Shown piece by piece: positions 14,183-30,020 of a stretch of 64,000 nucleotides of DNA. The notes under the pieces were generated by a model. That model saw nothing but the letters and a program-made list of their open reading frames with translations. It did no database searches and was not told the origin of the DNA. This DNA is from Blastocystis sp. Blastoise (Eukaryota; Sar; Bigyra; Opalinata; Blastocystidae), in NCBI GenBank assembly GCA_039096225.1, contig JBBPEB010000003.1, forward strand, positions 391,001 through 455,000. Reading direction: 5' to 3'. Made by a program: the position numbers and the translations under genes. Every line of letters begins with the position of its first letter. Position 1 is the stretch's first letter.

Positions 14183-15259
14183 TAGAACTAATAACAAATA
14201 AAAAATAAATAAAAGAATAAAAAAAATAAAATAAAACATATTCATAATAAATATTGAATAAATGACAAAATAGAATAATAAAAAAACATATAATATATAA
14301 AATAGAATCTATAAATATACTTTGCAAATAATGAATCATCTGAAAGTATATTCAGCCCATTTTCAGTGAACTGAATACCTATAGATTTCCCGTCTTTAAT
14401 TCGATATATATCTGACACTCCACAATCTAAAGTAGAGGATTCTAATATACATTTATTATTCTATATATATATATATATATATATATTAATAAAATAAAAT
14501 AAAATAAAATAAAATAAAATAAAATAAAATAAAATAAAATAAAATAAAATAAAATAAAATAAAATAAAATAAAATAAAATAAAATAAAATAAAATAAAAA
14601 ATAAATTATAATACTTAATAAATGAATAAAATTATATAAAAAAAAATAAAAACCCTCACTCCAACTATATTTAACAATCGTAATAATATAACAATTATAT
14701 TATATATATACTGCAGTTGTGCTATTGAAAATAGATGGAAAATCGATATCTATATTCGTTCCCATCATAGTTTTTATATTACATAAACTAGTAATGCCGC
14801 TTTCATCTAACTTTAATTGAACCAAGCCTTCAGAAGATGAATAAATAAGAGTTAATTTTGTATTTGCAGATTTTTCATTTCCATAAATAGATAAACATTG
14901 AATAAATTCCATATAAGAAACAGTAATAGAATCAGATTGACCCTCAAAAATGAATTCCAAGAACTTTTCCTTAGCAAAATGAGCATTTACTTGTAGTGTT
15001 TTTGATCGATCAATTACTGTGAAGAACAAACCTATTGAAATCAATTAATATAAGGCACTAATGATACTATAACAAACAATAAAAACAAACCTGAATTAGA
15101 AAATTCGCATGAAAGTTGTTCATTCTTATCTCCTTTTGACCTATATAATAGTTTATATTCTATTTATCAGAAATAAAAAAGATACATTGTATTTAAAACT
15201 CTTAACATTGGTTGAACTGAGTCGATTGATAGAGAACAATAAGTTGTTTGCTCCGCCAT
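13706..15259 (-). CDS. RAD1: RAD1 subunit of the 9-1-1 DNA damage clamp
   Basis: Minus-strand gene with about seven exons, from MAEQTTYCSLSIDSVQP at 15259. The diagnostic part is SGLFFTVIDRSKTLQVNAHF, FEGQSDSITVSYMEFIQCLSIYG and ESGITSLCNIKTM, the PCNA-like fold of the Rad1 N-terminal half. The C-terminal half ends LRSYIRINQEGMMCIQHMI and DFFLLPLQDINM, again as in Rad1. Rad1 forms a ring with Rad9 and Hus1 that loads at damaged DNA and activates the ATR checkpoint. One intron is an (AAAAT)n array and another holds a triplicated 45-bp unit. It shares a 252-bp divergent upstream region with the Abi gene. Confidence 0.8.
13909..14041. repeat. Minisatellite, 45-bp unit, three copies
   Basis: The unit beginning ATATATAGGATAATATTGAT recurs three times head to tail inside a RAD1 intron, with the last copy cut short. 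Each unit contains an ATATAG that could act as an acceptor on the plus strand only, so it does not disturb RAD1 splicing. Confidence 0.8.
14486..14600. repeat. (AAAAT)n microsatellite in a RAD1 intron
   Basis: About 22 uninterrupted pentanucleotide units. It is the only pentanucleotide array of this length in the window. Confidence 0.9.
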
Positions 15260-15511
15260 TATAATGAAAATCGGTAGTAAATAACTTTATGAATTCCTTT
15301 TGATATATTCAATGAGAAATAGCAAAAGTAAATAAAACACAGTTTCTTAGGAAAACCCGCTAAAAATAAATTTCTGGGATATTCAACATAAATTGGGTAG
15401 AAAACAGAATAAACCGTGGACATCGTTTATATCCGGTTTTTTATTTTGATTTGTATTTATAAAGAATATCTTACTGATTTGAATCATTATTTCTTATCAT
15501 CGTTGTTCATT
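15260..15511. promoter_or_regulatory. Shared divergent promoter region (RAD1 / Abi)
   Basis: The start codons of RAD1 (minus) and the Abi gene (plus) lie 252 bp apart. The stretch has T-rich and A-rich segments and no recognisable coding exon. Confidence 0.45.
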
Positions 15512-17757
15512 ATGACGAAATTAGATGAAATCCAGGAATGGGTTAATGATCTTGGTTCTACAACGGATGAGTTACATAGTTTGAAAGACCATTACACTCA
15601 ACGTTACTATGAAGAGGAGTCTACGAATAAAACAAAGGATCCAACAAAACGTCATGCTTATGTTGATGATTTGACAACTAGTATTCAAGATGGAATATCT
15701 GATTTCAGAGATTCTATTATTAATATAAGTTCTAGTGTCCTTGAAATTTTGAATACACAAGAAACAGAACTTTCTCTCATTTCTACTTCTGTTAAGTCTC
15801 TTTCTAATGTATTCATTATTATATAATTATTATTTATTATTATATAATTATTATCTATTATTATGTAATTATTATTTATTATTATATAATTATTATTTAT
15901 TATTATGTAATTATTATCTATTAGTATAAATTAATCATATATATTTTCAATATTTTTTATTATATTTATGAATATATGTATATATATAGAGAATAAATAT
16001 ATGTAAAGAAGATTCAGGAATGAATAATCAATATATTTGTATTCCTGAAGAAAAAGAATTACCATCAATAAAAGAAGTAGACTCCGTTATTAGTATTTAT
16101 ATTATATATATATATATATATTATTTATATGTATATCAACTACTTATTTTATTGTTTATAATCGTAAATAGGATAATATATATATTTTTTATATATAATA
16201 ATATTAAGTTGTATTCAAATTAATATATATATATATATATATATATATAAAGATATGCCTCCTCTTCTTATTGAGATGGATACTTCGAATAATCCATTTA
16301 CCTCCAAAACAATCGTGGGAATGACTTCATTTACTAACACTACATTCACTTTTATTGATCCACAATTGTATATAAAATATATATATATAATATAATAATA
16401 TATAATAATATATAATAATATATAATAATATATAATAATATATAACAATGTATATAGACAACAAAATCAAGAAAGCCTTCGTGATCGAAATGTATATATA
16501 TATATATATATCTACATAAATTTTTTCATTATATATATGTAATTATATAGGTACCTCAACCTGTTGTAAATGAACCAGTATATATATAATAATAATAATT
16601 ATTATTATTATAAACTAAGTAACGTTTTTATTTCCGTGGTTATTTCATTCTTTATTCTCTAGCCTCCACCGCCACTTCCCTCAGTTCCTAAACCGGCACT
16701 TCCTTCAGTTCCTAAACCAAAATTATCGGATAGTATCATATATATATATATATATCATTTTAAAAAAAACCCTTTAAAACAATAATTAATATATTTTTCT
16801 AAATGCAATATTTTTATTTTCTTATTCATCTATTTATATATATTCTCTATAAATAGTTATGAATTCCTCTTCTTCCTCTTCTCCTTCTCCTGCTTCTATA
16901 TCTATTCCTTCAAATACATTTGAAAATGATTCTGTTATTCATCCTTCTCTTCCTACTGCATCTTCTTTTTCTACTCCTCCTCCTCCACGACCTATGGCGG
17001 CAAAACCCTCTCTTCCTGGGGGTTTTAAACGTGCTACTGTACAAAGACCTACCAAACCTAAACATTCTGCTGCTTCTTCTGTTCCTACTGCTTTATCACC
17101 TTTAGCACCAACTCCTTCTCCTAAATATACTACTACTACTTCTACTTCTACTCCTCCTCCTCCTCCTCCTCCTCCATCACAAACTTCACGACCTATATCT
17201 ACCGATAACTATATGTATAAAACAACAGGTTCTTCATTATCGCCTTTAAATACACCATTAGGTACTCCACTTGAACCTCTTCATACTTCTATCTCTACAT
17301 CTCCTTATCCATCATTACCATTACCTACTAAACCTTCTAGAGGATCTATTTCAAGAACTCCACCTCCACCTCCATCTGTATCACCTTCTGTTCCCGTCAA
17401 ATTACCTATGAGACCCCCGCCAAATAGACCTATGTCATTACCGCCAAGACCTGTACCGCCAAGACCTGTACCGCCAAGACCTGTATTAAGAAGAACTTCA
17501 AATGAACGATCTGATAATGATCTTTTAGGTATTTCTTTATATTCTTATATTAATACTTATATTTACTATGATTATTATGTTTATTATATACTTATTACTA
17601 TTATCATACTAATTATTATAATTATGCTTATTATATACTTATTACTATTATAATACTAATTATTATAATTATGCTTATTATATATTTATTACTATTATAA
17701 TACTAATTATTATAATTATGCTTATTATATTCATTTATAGGACATAATGGGTGGTAA
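15512..17757 (+). CDS. Abi-family subunit of the WAVE (SCAR) complex, without an SH3 domain
   Basis: The N-terminal exon (MTKLDEIQEWVNDLG..., then QTELSLISTSVKSLSN) is an Abi-type helical region. Later exons carry a short conserved segment and a long Pro/Ser-rich region with PPPPPLPSVPKP and an eight-proline run. A last mini-exon gives HNGW and the stop, so there is no SH3 domain, unlike animal Abi1/2 and like the plant and Dictyostelium forms. Abi proteins help hold Scar/WAVE together for Arp2/3-driven actin assembly. The intron before the last exon has three copies of a roughly 47-bp unit (17,600-17,720). The family call comes from the N-terminal helices plus the proline-rich tail. Confidence 0.6.
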
Positions 17758-18303
17758 ATAATAAATTGAATACAAAATAGAATAGTTATATTGATATATA
17801 TAGTATTACTTTGATTTTATTTTTAATAATGTATATAAAAAATGGTTTCGTTTGAAATAATATATATTTTTTCTTCGCAGTAAACTTCAAATATTTTGTT
17901 ATGGTATATACTATTAAGAACAACAAAACAATACAGTATAATAATACTTGATTATATATTCAGAAATATATATTTGTAATAGATACCAATTATATATAAA
18001 CCTATATAACTAGTGAAAAAACAATATGTAACTATATATTAAAAAAATAATAATAATTTATTTGCATGATTAAATAGAATTAGTTTGTTATGTAATTTAT
18101 ATATAAATAAAATGAAAGAATATATACATATTGAGTAAGAAAAAATAAAATGAAATGTTTAAATAATATATTTATATTTTTATAGAAAATATAACATGCC
18201 ATATAATGCAAGTTAATAGATAATAAAAATGAATAATAATAAGTATTTCTTAACTGATGAAAATAATTGATTATAATATAATATAAATAAAATAATAGAT
18301 GAA
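17758..18303. other. Convergent intergenic region
   Basis: AT-rich stretch between the Abi gene and the first fucosyltransferase-like gene. Nothing beyond short poly-A and AT runs is visible. Confidence 0.5.
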
Positions 18304-19958
18304 TTATTCAAGATAAAGATATTTATTATATAATTGACAAGTAAGTCCTAAGGAGCTCATTGTTGTACGGCGAATATATCTTGTTTTACTCATTATTTCA
18401 ATATCAATAAATGTAGCTTCCATAGCTAATGAATATTCTTTACCATATTCAGTACGTGCATGTTCAATTGTACCATTATAATAATATACTCTTCCAGGAT
18501 ATTTCTTTATATACTCTTGTTTTACATGAGTTGAATCTGATATAATTGCAAATCGAACAGTAGGATTAGAAGCATATTTCTCAGCAAAAGAAGGGAAATA
18601 ATTCTTTTCTAGATCTCTGAGCATATCTACTCTTCGATCATTTCTGAAATCAGCGTCTTTTCCTGTTCTTATTTGTAATCCTAATACATTCCAATCATCC
18701 CAATCTTTTGTAACAGCATCTGCTTTCTCGCGAATACTCTTATTTACTGTCATTATCTCATTATGTAAAAAGTAATACATAGTAGACATGATTTCTAAAT
18801 CAGTCATATTTCCTATAACAAATCCAAAATTTGTTACAATAGGTATATTTGCTTTATTACGTAACCAATGACGTAATATAATACCTTGTGTTTGTACTAG
18901 AATTATTCTATGTTTACTATGAAAAGGATCTTCTTTTTCTGCAGCTTGAATCTGACCCCAATTCATATATTTATGTAAAGAACAACTACCAGCACGTCCT
19001 ATAATAATATTATTAGCAATTTATTTATTATTATTATTATTAATATATATATATATACCACATTTTATAACTCTCTTTTTGAAAGGTAAATCATAATAAT
19101 TATATATTGTATCCCAATCAAAAACTATATATAATAATATTTATAATAATAAATATAATAATAATAATAATAATAATAACAATATACTTGTAAATACTCT
19201 TTTAGATAAAATAGCTAATGCTAAAGTACTAATCATTCCTAATTGACGATTACAAAGACCATCATTAGAAGGAAGGACAGCATCTGCCCATACTTTATCA
19301 TCAGGAACAGTATCATTATTTTGTATTCTTTTCCAGTCTTCAATATTATCTCTACATTTCTTAGGACAAAATATATCTAAATGTTGCTTCATGGTATCTC
19401 CAAGAGGAATTATTAGTGTTCCATTAGCATCTACAATAGCTTTATTCTGATATAAATTCAATTTTTCAATATTTTTATTTGAACCTTGTGCTACAGGTGT
19501 AGGAGCAGGAGTAGGAGCAGGAGTAGGAGCGGGTGTAGAAACTGGAGCAGGTGTAGAAACTGGAGCAGGTGTAGAAACTGGAGCAGGTGTAGAAACTGGA
19601 GCAGGTGTGGATATTGGAACAACTGTTGGTAGTTGAGTTGCACTTGATGTATGATTAGTTTCATTTATTTTATTATCAGTTTTGACTAAAGACTTTGAAC
19701 CTAATGTATAAATAAGACAAATAAAGATAACAATAAACGAATATAATATACTTTTAACTGAAAAAGTTGAGAGAGTATTCACAATTCTGTTATTTGATAA
19801 GGAGAAACTGTGTAATGTTCCATCAGTATCTTGAACAGAATCTGTATAAAATGACAAAAATAAAATGGGTACTGATACCAATAAAGCAATGGAGAGATAC
19901 CTAATCTGATAAGAAAGTAAATAAAATATTCAAAATATTACTTTAATTGTTGAACCAT
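18304..19958 (-). CDS. Fucosyltransferase-like type II membrane protein, copy 1 (18-20 kb)
   Basis: A short first exon (MVQQLK) joins YLSIALLVSVPILFLSFYTD. A second hydrophobic segment (YSFIVIFICLIYTLG) gives a likely Golgi signal anchor. A stem of STPAPV and TPAP repeats follows. The lumenal part has LPSNDGLCNRQLGMISTLALA, like the glycine/asparagine/arginine loop of GT37/GT23-type fucosyltransferases, and VLGLQIRTGKDADF with the arginine expected to contact GDP-sugar. A final block EATFIDIEIMSKTRYI resembles the last donor-site motif. Donor and acceptor are not shown, so 'fucosyltransferase' is a fold-level call. Copies 2 and 3 lie in the arms of the inverted duplication; this one has a short (TAA)n intron where copy 3 has a very long one. 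Confidence 0.65.
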
Positions 19959-20162
19959 TCTTGAATATAAAATAATGGAATGACCTGTTATTAAAGTGAA
20001 GAATAATTGTTGCTGACGACAACTTTCGTCGTATTTTTAAAAAACAAGCGTATCTATTGGAGAATCACCAAAAATAGACAAATAGCATATAAGAATATAT
20101 TGATTAGAGTTTTTCTGCACAATTTTAAAGATTTATCACGTCATTTTACTTAAAAGAAAATA
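19959..20162. promoter_or_regulatory. Upstream region of fucosyltransferase-like copy 1
   Basis: About 200 bp between the start codon and the MITE. It includes a small inverted repeat, ACGAC...GTCGT, near 20,018-20,034. Function unknown. Confidence 0.3.
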
Positions 20163-20683
20163 AAGTCCCTGGAAAAAACCGGTCCTCTGGAAAAAACCGG
20201 TCCATTTTTTTTTTAATGTTATTTTCATGTAAATAATAATTTTTTTACGGCAAAAAAATATATAACCACGATTTTTAATTTTTTTTGTTTTATACACAGT
20301 TTTATCAGCAACATCATTAATATGCGAGTCATCTATATTTCCTTCCATCACTTTTGCAGCACATACCATGATAATAGTTGATTGTCACTTCAACCTGACT
20401 TAAATTGACTTATCGAGAATAAATAAGATTACACTGTCAAAATATAATATTATATCGCAGATTTTGGTGATAATTACCACATAACAATTCTGTCAAGTGA
20501 TGTGGGAAGTGGATGACATATATAGTAATGATTATATAAACAAAAATGTTTATAAAACAAAAAAAATTAAAAAATCGTGGTTATTTTGTTTTTGTGGTTA
20601 AAAAAAACCGTATTTACATGAAAATAACATTAAAAAAAAAATGGACCGGTTTTTTCCAGAGGACCGGTTTTTTCCAGGGACTT
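20163..20683. mobile_element. Palindromic MITE with TA target duplication
   Basis: Bounded on both sides by TA. The left end starts AAGTCCCTGGAAAAAACCGG and the right end is its reverse complement. The terminal inverted repeats are about 150 bp and continue imperfectly towards the centre, making almost the whole 521 bp one fold-back. Inside each end the motif CTGGAAAAAACCGGTC is repeated twice. There is no transposase frame. TA duplication suggests mobilisation by a Tc1/mariner-type enzyme, but the ends do not match the Tc1 element at 60 kb. Two open frames of about 70 codons, one on each strand, mirror each other because of the palindrome. Confidence 0.85.
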
Positions 20684-21287
20684 TATGTTAATTTCTTTTT
20701 ACTGTCATTTATGTGTATTAATTTAATTTTTATTTTGTTTTTAAGAGTGTTTCATGTATAAAAGTATGCGTATATGAATATTAGTGCATAACATTAAAGA
20801 AAGGCACATTGTTACGTCATGTTCTGCTGATTTATTTTTAATATGACGCTTATATCAAAACAGAACTAATATATATATGATTTGAGACTAATTATGAAAT
20901 GATACGTTGAAAATAATATGATGAAGTCATCATGATGACTTCATCATTTTTTTTATATATAATGATATTTATTCAGGTTATTTTTTTACAAAGATACAGT
21001 AACGAAGCACTAAGTTTTCATTTAAAAAATATAGTTTTTCTTGTAAACTAATTAATCCTCCATTAGGTTGTTGCTGCTATTTTTTGTGATTTGATTAATT
21101 TTCTATATACTATACTCTGTAGAAGCAAACGTAACAATTTTTAAGAGAACATCTGATGAAATTTTATATTAATTGTCTCGATTTTTTTGTATAATAAATA
21201 ATGATATGCTATTATTTATTATAGTACAAAAATAATAGACAATCGTAGCATAACAACAAGAATGAAAAGAAAAAAAATGATAAAAAA
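20684..21287. other. Intergenic with a perfect 26-bp palindrome
   Basis: Near 20,921-20,948 the sequence GATGAAGTCATC is followed by its exact reverse complement and then a T-run, so RNA from the plus strand would form a strong hairpin. No gene is visible in the rest of the stretch. Confidence 0.5.
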
Positions 21288-23583
<2,296 letters not shown>

Positions 23584-24261
23584 ATTCAATTACTGTAATT
23601 AATAATATAAAATCAGTTTAATTATGAAGAAATCAATTGATTTATCTAATAACAAAAAATGTATTTCATTGGAATTCTCACGGTTATTTTTTAAAAGTAT
23701 ACTATGATTATTCTTTGTCACTTTTTGGCTATATTCATTGTAGTTTGAAGACTTTACATATATTCTACAGTCTAAGAGAGTTTAGGGTGTGTCGAGAAGC
23801 TTCATTCAAATAAGTTTGTGACTCTATACATTATTGAAATTATCTTTTTATCCATAATAATCCTTCTCTTATGTTGCTTGAAAGCCTAAGATGATTCACG
23901 ATAAAATATTATAAATATCTGTTTAAAGTATTTCCATGATCCATTTTTTCTGATAGTATGTACATAGATAATATATAGAACTGTTCTCATTAAATAGAAA
24001 ATAGTGTATAGATATCTATGAAGTGTCTTACTTGATTAAGTTGTTTAATACTTCAAATTCGATTGTTTACTTATTAAAAGAATAAACTATAAATTGAAAT
24101 ATAACGTTTTGAAGAGAATTAAACACAAAAGTTAAAAATAAAATCAATAGGATACAACTATAGATATGAAATATAAATAAATAAATCATAATATTGTCTA
24201 ATAAAAACATATATTCATAAATAAATAATGAAAGGTATTAAAAAAATAATAATAATTTTCT
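23584..24261. other. Intergenic between the DCD gene and the TPR gene
   Basis: Less repetitive AT-rich DNA that must hold the DCD gene promoter and the 3' end of the TPR gene. I see no RNA gene or open frame. Confidence 0.4.
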
Positions 24262-25763
24262 TTATAAATCATCATCATCATCGTTTTTCTCAAAGGGATC
24301 TTTTAATTTTGTCACATCCTCATTAAAAAACAAATCATCTTCATCATCTTCATTATTATTTTCTTCTTCTTCTTCTTCTTCTTCTTCTTCTATGTTTATA
24401 CTGTTATTATTTTGTTTTCCTTTAATATCCATCCATTTAGGTATAAATCCTTTATTTTCAGATTCATTTAAATGTATATTATTAGGTATACTTCGTTCTA
24501 TATAATCACCTTCTATAGAATAATAAAAATTGGAAGACTTTTCAGAATGATTACTATATATATATATAGAATAAGATAGAATATAATAATATGATTACAT
24601 TAAAAATATTATATATAAAACAATAAATCTATATTTATATTAAAAGTATTATAAAAACAATAAATCTATATTTATATTAAAAATATCTAAAAAACAATAT
24701 AATGAATAACTACTTTAAAATAAATTATATTTCAATATGCATATATATATATAACAATAAATACTGTTTAGTAACAATTGTTTCTTCTATTTCTTCTCCA
24801 CATGTACAATTCTCATTTGTATGAATATTATCTAAGGGGACAGTATCATCAGTCTCATGACTCAAGACAGTTGCTCTACCAAAGAAATTCCCGTGGGACT
24901 CGACGTAATTCTAAGAAATAATTATATACATATATAAATATAGATATCTTTATTCATAATAAAAAATATTTTTATATATGTATATATATAACCAAAATAA
25001 TCCTATACTATATACATCGTAAATATCTGCTAATTCTTGATATTCTTCAAGAACATCATCATCATTTGGATCTAATTCAATTGCCTATGTATATAAACAT
25101 ATAAATATATATTTTCTTAATCATCATAAATAAAAAAGAATAAAGTAAAATTTATATAAAAAAATATAAAAAAATTAAAAAAATACCTTTTTATAACTAA
25201 TAAGACTTTTCGCTACATCTCCTAGTTCTCTTTCAATTCTAGCAGTACATAAATAACCATATTTATATTGAGGATTAGCAACAACACAATTTAATGCATA
25301 CTACTTATGTGTATTATTGATAGTTTAATAAACATAAATATATACCATATATGCACTTTCATACTGTTCCTTTTCCATATAGACCTAAACAAAAATATTT
25401 ATTTAACTCAAGAAAATGAGAGAACATGTAAATACTTGAGCAATCATTTCATTTAAAGAATAATCATTTGGAGAATAATACAAAGCACAATTAAAGTGAC
25501 TCAGTGCTGATTCATAATCTTCTTTTTCAGCAGCTTGAATGCCAAGATCCGTCTCACTTTTTATTTTTTCTTCTTCTAAAAATGAATTTTGATAATAACA
25601 CACAAAATAATGACAGAAATATATACTTAATCTTTGTCTTGATATTGAATTATCCACTTGACCAAACAAAGAAAGTACCTAATACAAACAATATTCTATA
25701 TTCATATTCAACATATGCTTTTGCTGGTGTCTTATTCTTCTGTATTAACTTAAAGGGTTTCAT
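24262..25763 (-). CDS. TPR protein with an acidic C-terminal tail
   Basis: The exons encode tetratricopeptide units: IQAAEKEDYESALSHFNCAL followed by YSPND, EKEQYESAYMYALNCVVANP and LGDVAKSLISYKKAIELDPN. The C-terminal exon has a run of a dozen Glu residues, then NNNEDDEDDLFF and DDDDDL at the stop. The N-terminal exon (MKPFKLIQKNKTPAKAY) needs a 34-nt intron and is the weakest part. Three TPRs plus an acid tail suggest a protein-protein adaptor or chaperone partner. No family can be named with confidence. Confidence 0.55.
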
Positions 25764-26298
25764 TGACGATAAAATTAATTTTTTAAAATTTAACTGTCTT
25801 TTTATCGACAATTGTTTAGGAACTCAACGATCAATATATCTAATTAATAAACATCAATGGAATTGTCAATGATGCAAAACCTTTAAATAGTCAGAAAGTC
25901 ATTTACAGTGAATTGGTGTTCATTGTGTTTCTGACTGAATACATTCTTTAAAACATGAAACTCTATTTCGTGAATCTCATATATAAATTAAACATATTTA
26001 ATATTTATGTGAAATTGACGATATATCGAAATAGTGTGTCATAATCTCCTTTACAGAAATCTATGTATATATATATAAATTATTATGTAAATATTTTTAG
26101 ATATTTGTAAATATTAACTATAATATGAATAAATTGTTGTAAGTATCAAAGAAATAAAAACAAAATTAATTTCAAAGTAATAAATAAAGTAATAAAACAC
26201 AACTTATTCGTGTATACTATTGATGCCATGAATTTGTTTTGAAAAAAAAGAATACACTATTATTATTATAATTGTTCATAGTTGTTAGTGTATTATTG
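25764..26298. other. Intergenic
   Basis: AT-rich DNA between two minus-strand genes. It must contain the TPR gene promoter. No other feature is seen. Confidence 0.4.
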
Positions 26299-28862
26299 TT
26301 ATTCAGTTGAAATCCATCGTTTGCCTCTAAAAGAATGAATACCAATTGTATTATCGATAGGAACATCACTCTCAACTGATTTTGATTGACTATATATAAA
26401 TATTATTAGTTATTTATATATATATATAACATTATTATTAAAAATAATACAATATATATATATACTCATAAGATTGTTTAAATAGATATTCTTTATTTAT
26501 ATTATTAATTATATATTCATAAGATAATAAAGGGCATTCATCTTCTAAAGTTTGAAATAAACAAGGTATATAGGAATTATAATAATGATAGGTGAACACT
26601 ATATAATATATATATTGTATAGGTTATACTATAAAAGAAAATTTATGTATTATTTAATATGAAATATATATATAATTTTTATATATATAATAGATTTTAA
26701 TATGATTATAAAAAAAATTATATATTTTTTAATATGAAATACATATATCAATTTTTTTTATATTTAATAAATTTTAATATGATTATAAAAGAACAATAAT
26801 ATATTTTCCATATGAAATGCATATATATACTAAAATATATTATATATATGTATATACATAAGTTCGTGATACAGAGTATAGCTAAGAATATGAGTTGACA
26901 ATAGAGAATATATATAGAGAAGGAAGAAGGAAGAATAGTTAGTATTATCATATAAATAGATATATATAGAGTAAAAAGAAGGAACGCAAAAGAAATGAAT
27001 GAATATGAAAATAATTGTGCTCTTTTGGGGGACTATATATATATATATATATATGGAATATATATATTGCTATTTTTAGATATATATATAAGTGAATATA
27101 AAGAATATATATATTGCTATTTTTATAAATATATATATGTATAAATATATATATATTGCTATTTTTATAAATATATATATGTATAAATATATATATATAC
27201 TTCTTTAAATGTTGTAAGAACAATTGAAATAGTAACTGAACTCATGTATAATGAATTTAGAAATATTGATATATAATATAAATAACGAACATAAGGCAGA
27301 ATCTAGTTATTATTATACAATTAGAGTTTTTATAATTTTATAAATATAAATATATATAAATACATATATATAAATATATTATATATATATATATATATAC
27401 AAAGTTAAAAAACATGCAAAGAACGTTAATCGACAGACTGTAAAGAATTGTTATTAATCCAACCTAAGTATATATGAAATAATATATATATATATACAAC
27501 TTGTCCATCAATATAAATAGTTACAGCATTATCGATATAATAATCTTTCTTTATATATATAATGAATAACCAAAAACTAATAAAAAAGAAAGATAGAAGA
27601 GAAGGCATGTAGAATGGAAGTGTATACGACATAGATGTATATATATTAAGAATTATATATATATATATATGAGATATATACGAAAATAATATATATATAA
27701 TAAAAAGATATATTAATTGTTCATATGTAATAGAATTGATAATACCGTTAATAAAGATGTCTATGCTGAAGAATATATTTAACTTGAAAAGTGACTTTAA
27801 ACGATTAAACTCTATATATATATATAGTATCTATTTATAACAATATAAAAATAAATAGACTATTCTATATACTATATACTATATATATACCTTGTTTATG
27901 TATATATAGAATTCTTTGTTGTTCTTTCTGTTGTCTTTCACATTCTATTTCTTCATTATAAATAATCTTCTTCTTCTTCTTCTGTTTCTCATGTTGTTTA
28001 GAAGGAGTAACAAGACTCTTTTCCTTTTGAAAAGAAGACAGAGTAGACAGAGAAAGAGGGATTTTTGAAGATATTAATGGCGGGAACTCTTTGGAGGGAA
28101 CATAAGGATGTATATAATGAACTGAAGATGAGTCTAAAGTTTTGATTTGACAAGGTGTATCTATATATATATATAAATGAATAAAATGAATAATTCATTT
28201 TATATTTTTATACTCTTTTTTTACTATATATAAAATATATAGATTGTTCAATATATAATAGATATTTAAACAAAATCATTCTATATATAGTTCTATATAT
28301 ATACTTATAATTGAAGACATTTGATTATCTTCATTTGAGATAGATATAACTTTATTTTTATTATTAAATTGGTGTATATTATCTATAGCTATGTCCTTAT
28401 TCCCGTGGGAATCTGATGATTTTGAGAGAGTACTATAGGTATCTAGAAATACATGTGTAAGAAGAGAATTTTGAAGTGTATTTAAATATATAGAAGATGT
28501 TTGAGGACAAAGAGGAGAAACATTAGATTCAATATGCACTATATATATATATCTAAATAGTTATATTGTTATAGGATAACAGAATAGTATAGTTGTATAG
28601 TTATAAACAAAATAATAATAAATAAAAAATAATAGTAAAAAATATAAACAATTATATATATATAATTATACATGATGGATTTTTTTGTTTAAATAATTCG
28701 TCTTTATATTGTTCTTGCGAATTCGATTGACTATCCGATTGTTGATTACTTTTGTTTCGATTTTCTAATAGAATTACTGGATCTAAATAAGAAACTGATT
28801 CTATTCTTTTACTTGCTTTTATACTATATAATCTATCTTGAGAAGTAAGAGATGAATTGAAT

Positions 28863-28918
<56 letters not shown>

Positions 28919-28980
28919 TGAGATATTATTATTATTATTATTATTATTATTATCTGAGATATTATTATTATCTGAGATAC

Positions 28981-29037
<57 letters not shown>

Positions 29038-29243
29038 CTGAGATATTATAATTATCTGAGATACTATTATTATTATTATTAATTATAGCTTTTAAGTATA
29101 TAGAATCATTAAGAGACTGTTCTTCTTGTGTTGTATATATACTCTGTTTCATTTCATTAGAACATATTGAATGACCATTAGAGTCCAACTTATTTATATA
29201 TGTTTGTTCATGATTATTTGAGGAAGGAGGAGAAGGAGCAATA

Positions 29244-29338
<95 letters not shown>

Positions 29339-30020
29339 ATTATTATGAATCAAATAGAAAAATTGTTTTCATAAGAATCCTATAAATGTCAATATATATA
29401 TATATATACATATAAATTGTGAATTTGATTGAGAATTCTGATAATAAAGATCTCTATATATATATATATATCTTTATAAAAATTATATATATATATAAAT
29501 ATAATACTCATAATAATTTGAAATATCTGTTTGATGAGAATTTATTTTTTTGGAATCACTGATGTCACTCCCGCGGTTATTACTGGTATCACTCCCGCGG
29601 TTATCGATGATATCATCAGGATTAACGCTATCATCTAATAATAATGACACTAATTCCTTTGTTGTTCTATATTTCATTTGTTTATTTTTATTCTTATTAT
29701 TCTTATTATTATCAGTAGGAATAGAAGAAGAAGAAGAAGAAATAGAGATATGACGACAACGGTTAAAACACGATGAATGAAATAGTTGGAAATAATCTTT
29801 AACTGGGTTCTCCTATATATTAATTCTTATATTAGTATTATTATATATTATTCATATAAATATAATTATATATATGTTATTCTTTCATATCGGTTTTTTT
29901 CATATGAAATAGATAATATATATTATATATATGTAATAATAATAATACTAATAATAATAATACTAATAAACAAAGAATCATACATTTACATTAAAAGATA
30001 ACCACTGTAATGAACAAAAG
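26299..30020 (-). CDS. Unrecognised Asn-rich, low-complexity protein
   Basis: A chain of minus-strand exons shares one style and fits frame by frame only in part. It begins near 30,020 (WLSFN joined to ENPVKDYFQLFHSSCFNRCRHIS), passes two repeats of NRGSD near 29,580, and then an exon at 29,240-28,680 with long Asn runs from (TTA)n on the plus strand. Next come Ser-rich exons to 27,900, which include a lysine run (KQKKKKKIIYNEEIECERQQ), and it ends with RGKRWISTE at 26,299. No domain is recognised. The exact start and some internal exons between 27,900 and 26,600 are guesses. Confidence 0.4.
27057..27202. repeat. AT-rich minisatellite, three copies of TATATTGCTATTTTTA units
   Basis: Three tandem units of roughly 45-60 bp each contain ATTGCTATTTTTA flanked by AT runs. 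They lie in an intron or gap of the Asn-rich gene. Confidence 0.7.
29245..29332. repeat. (AT)n microsatellite
   Basis: About 88 bp of pure dinucleotide repeat filling an intron of the Asn-rich gene. Confidence 0.9.

Noticed and set aside
20136-20761. Two ~70-codon open frames as genes
   Set aside because: They are mirror translations of the MITE terminal repeats.
28857-29051. Plus-strand poly-Leu frame
   Set aside because: Antisense of an Asn-coding tract in the minus-strand gene.
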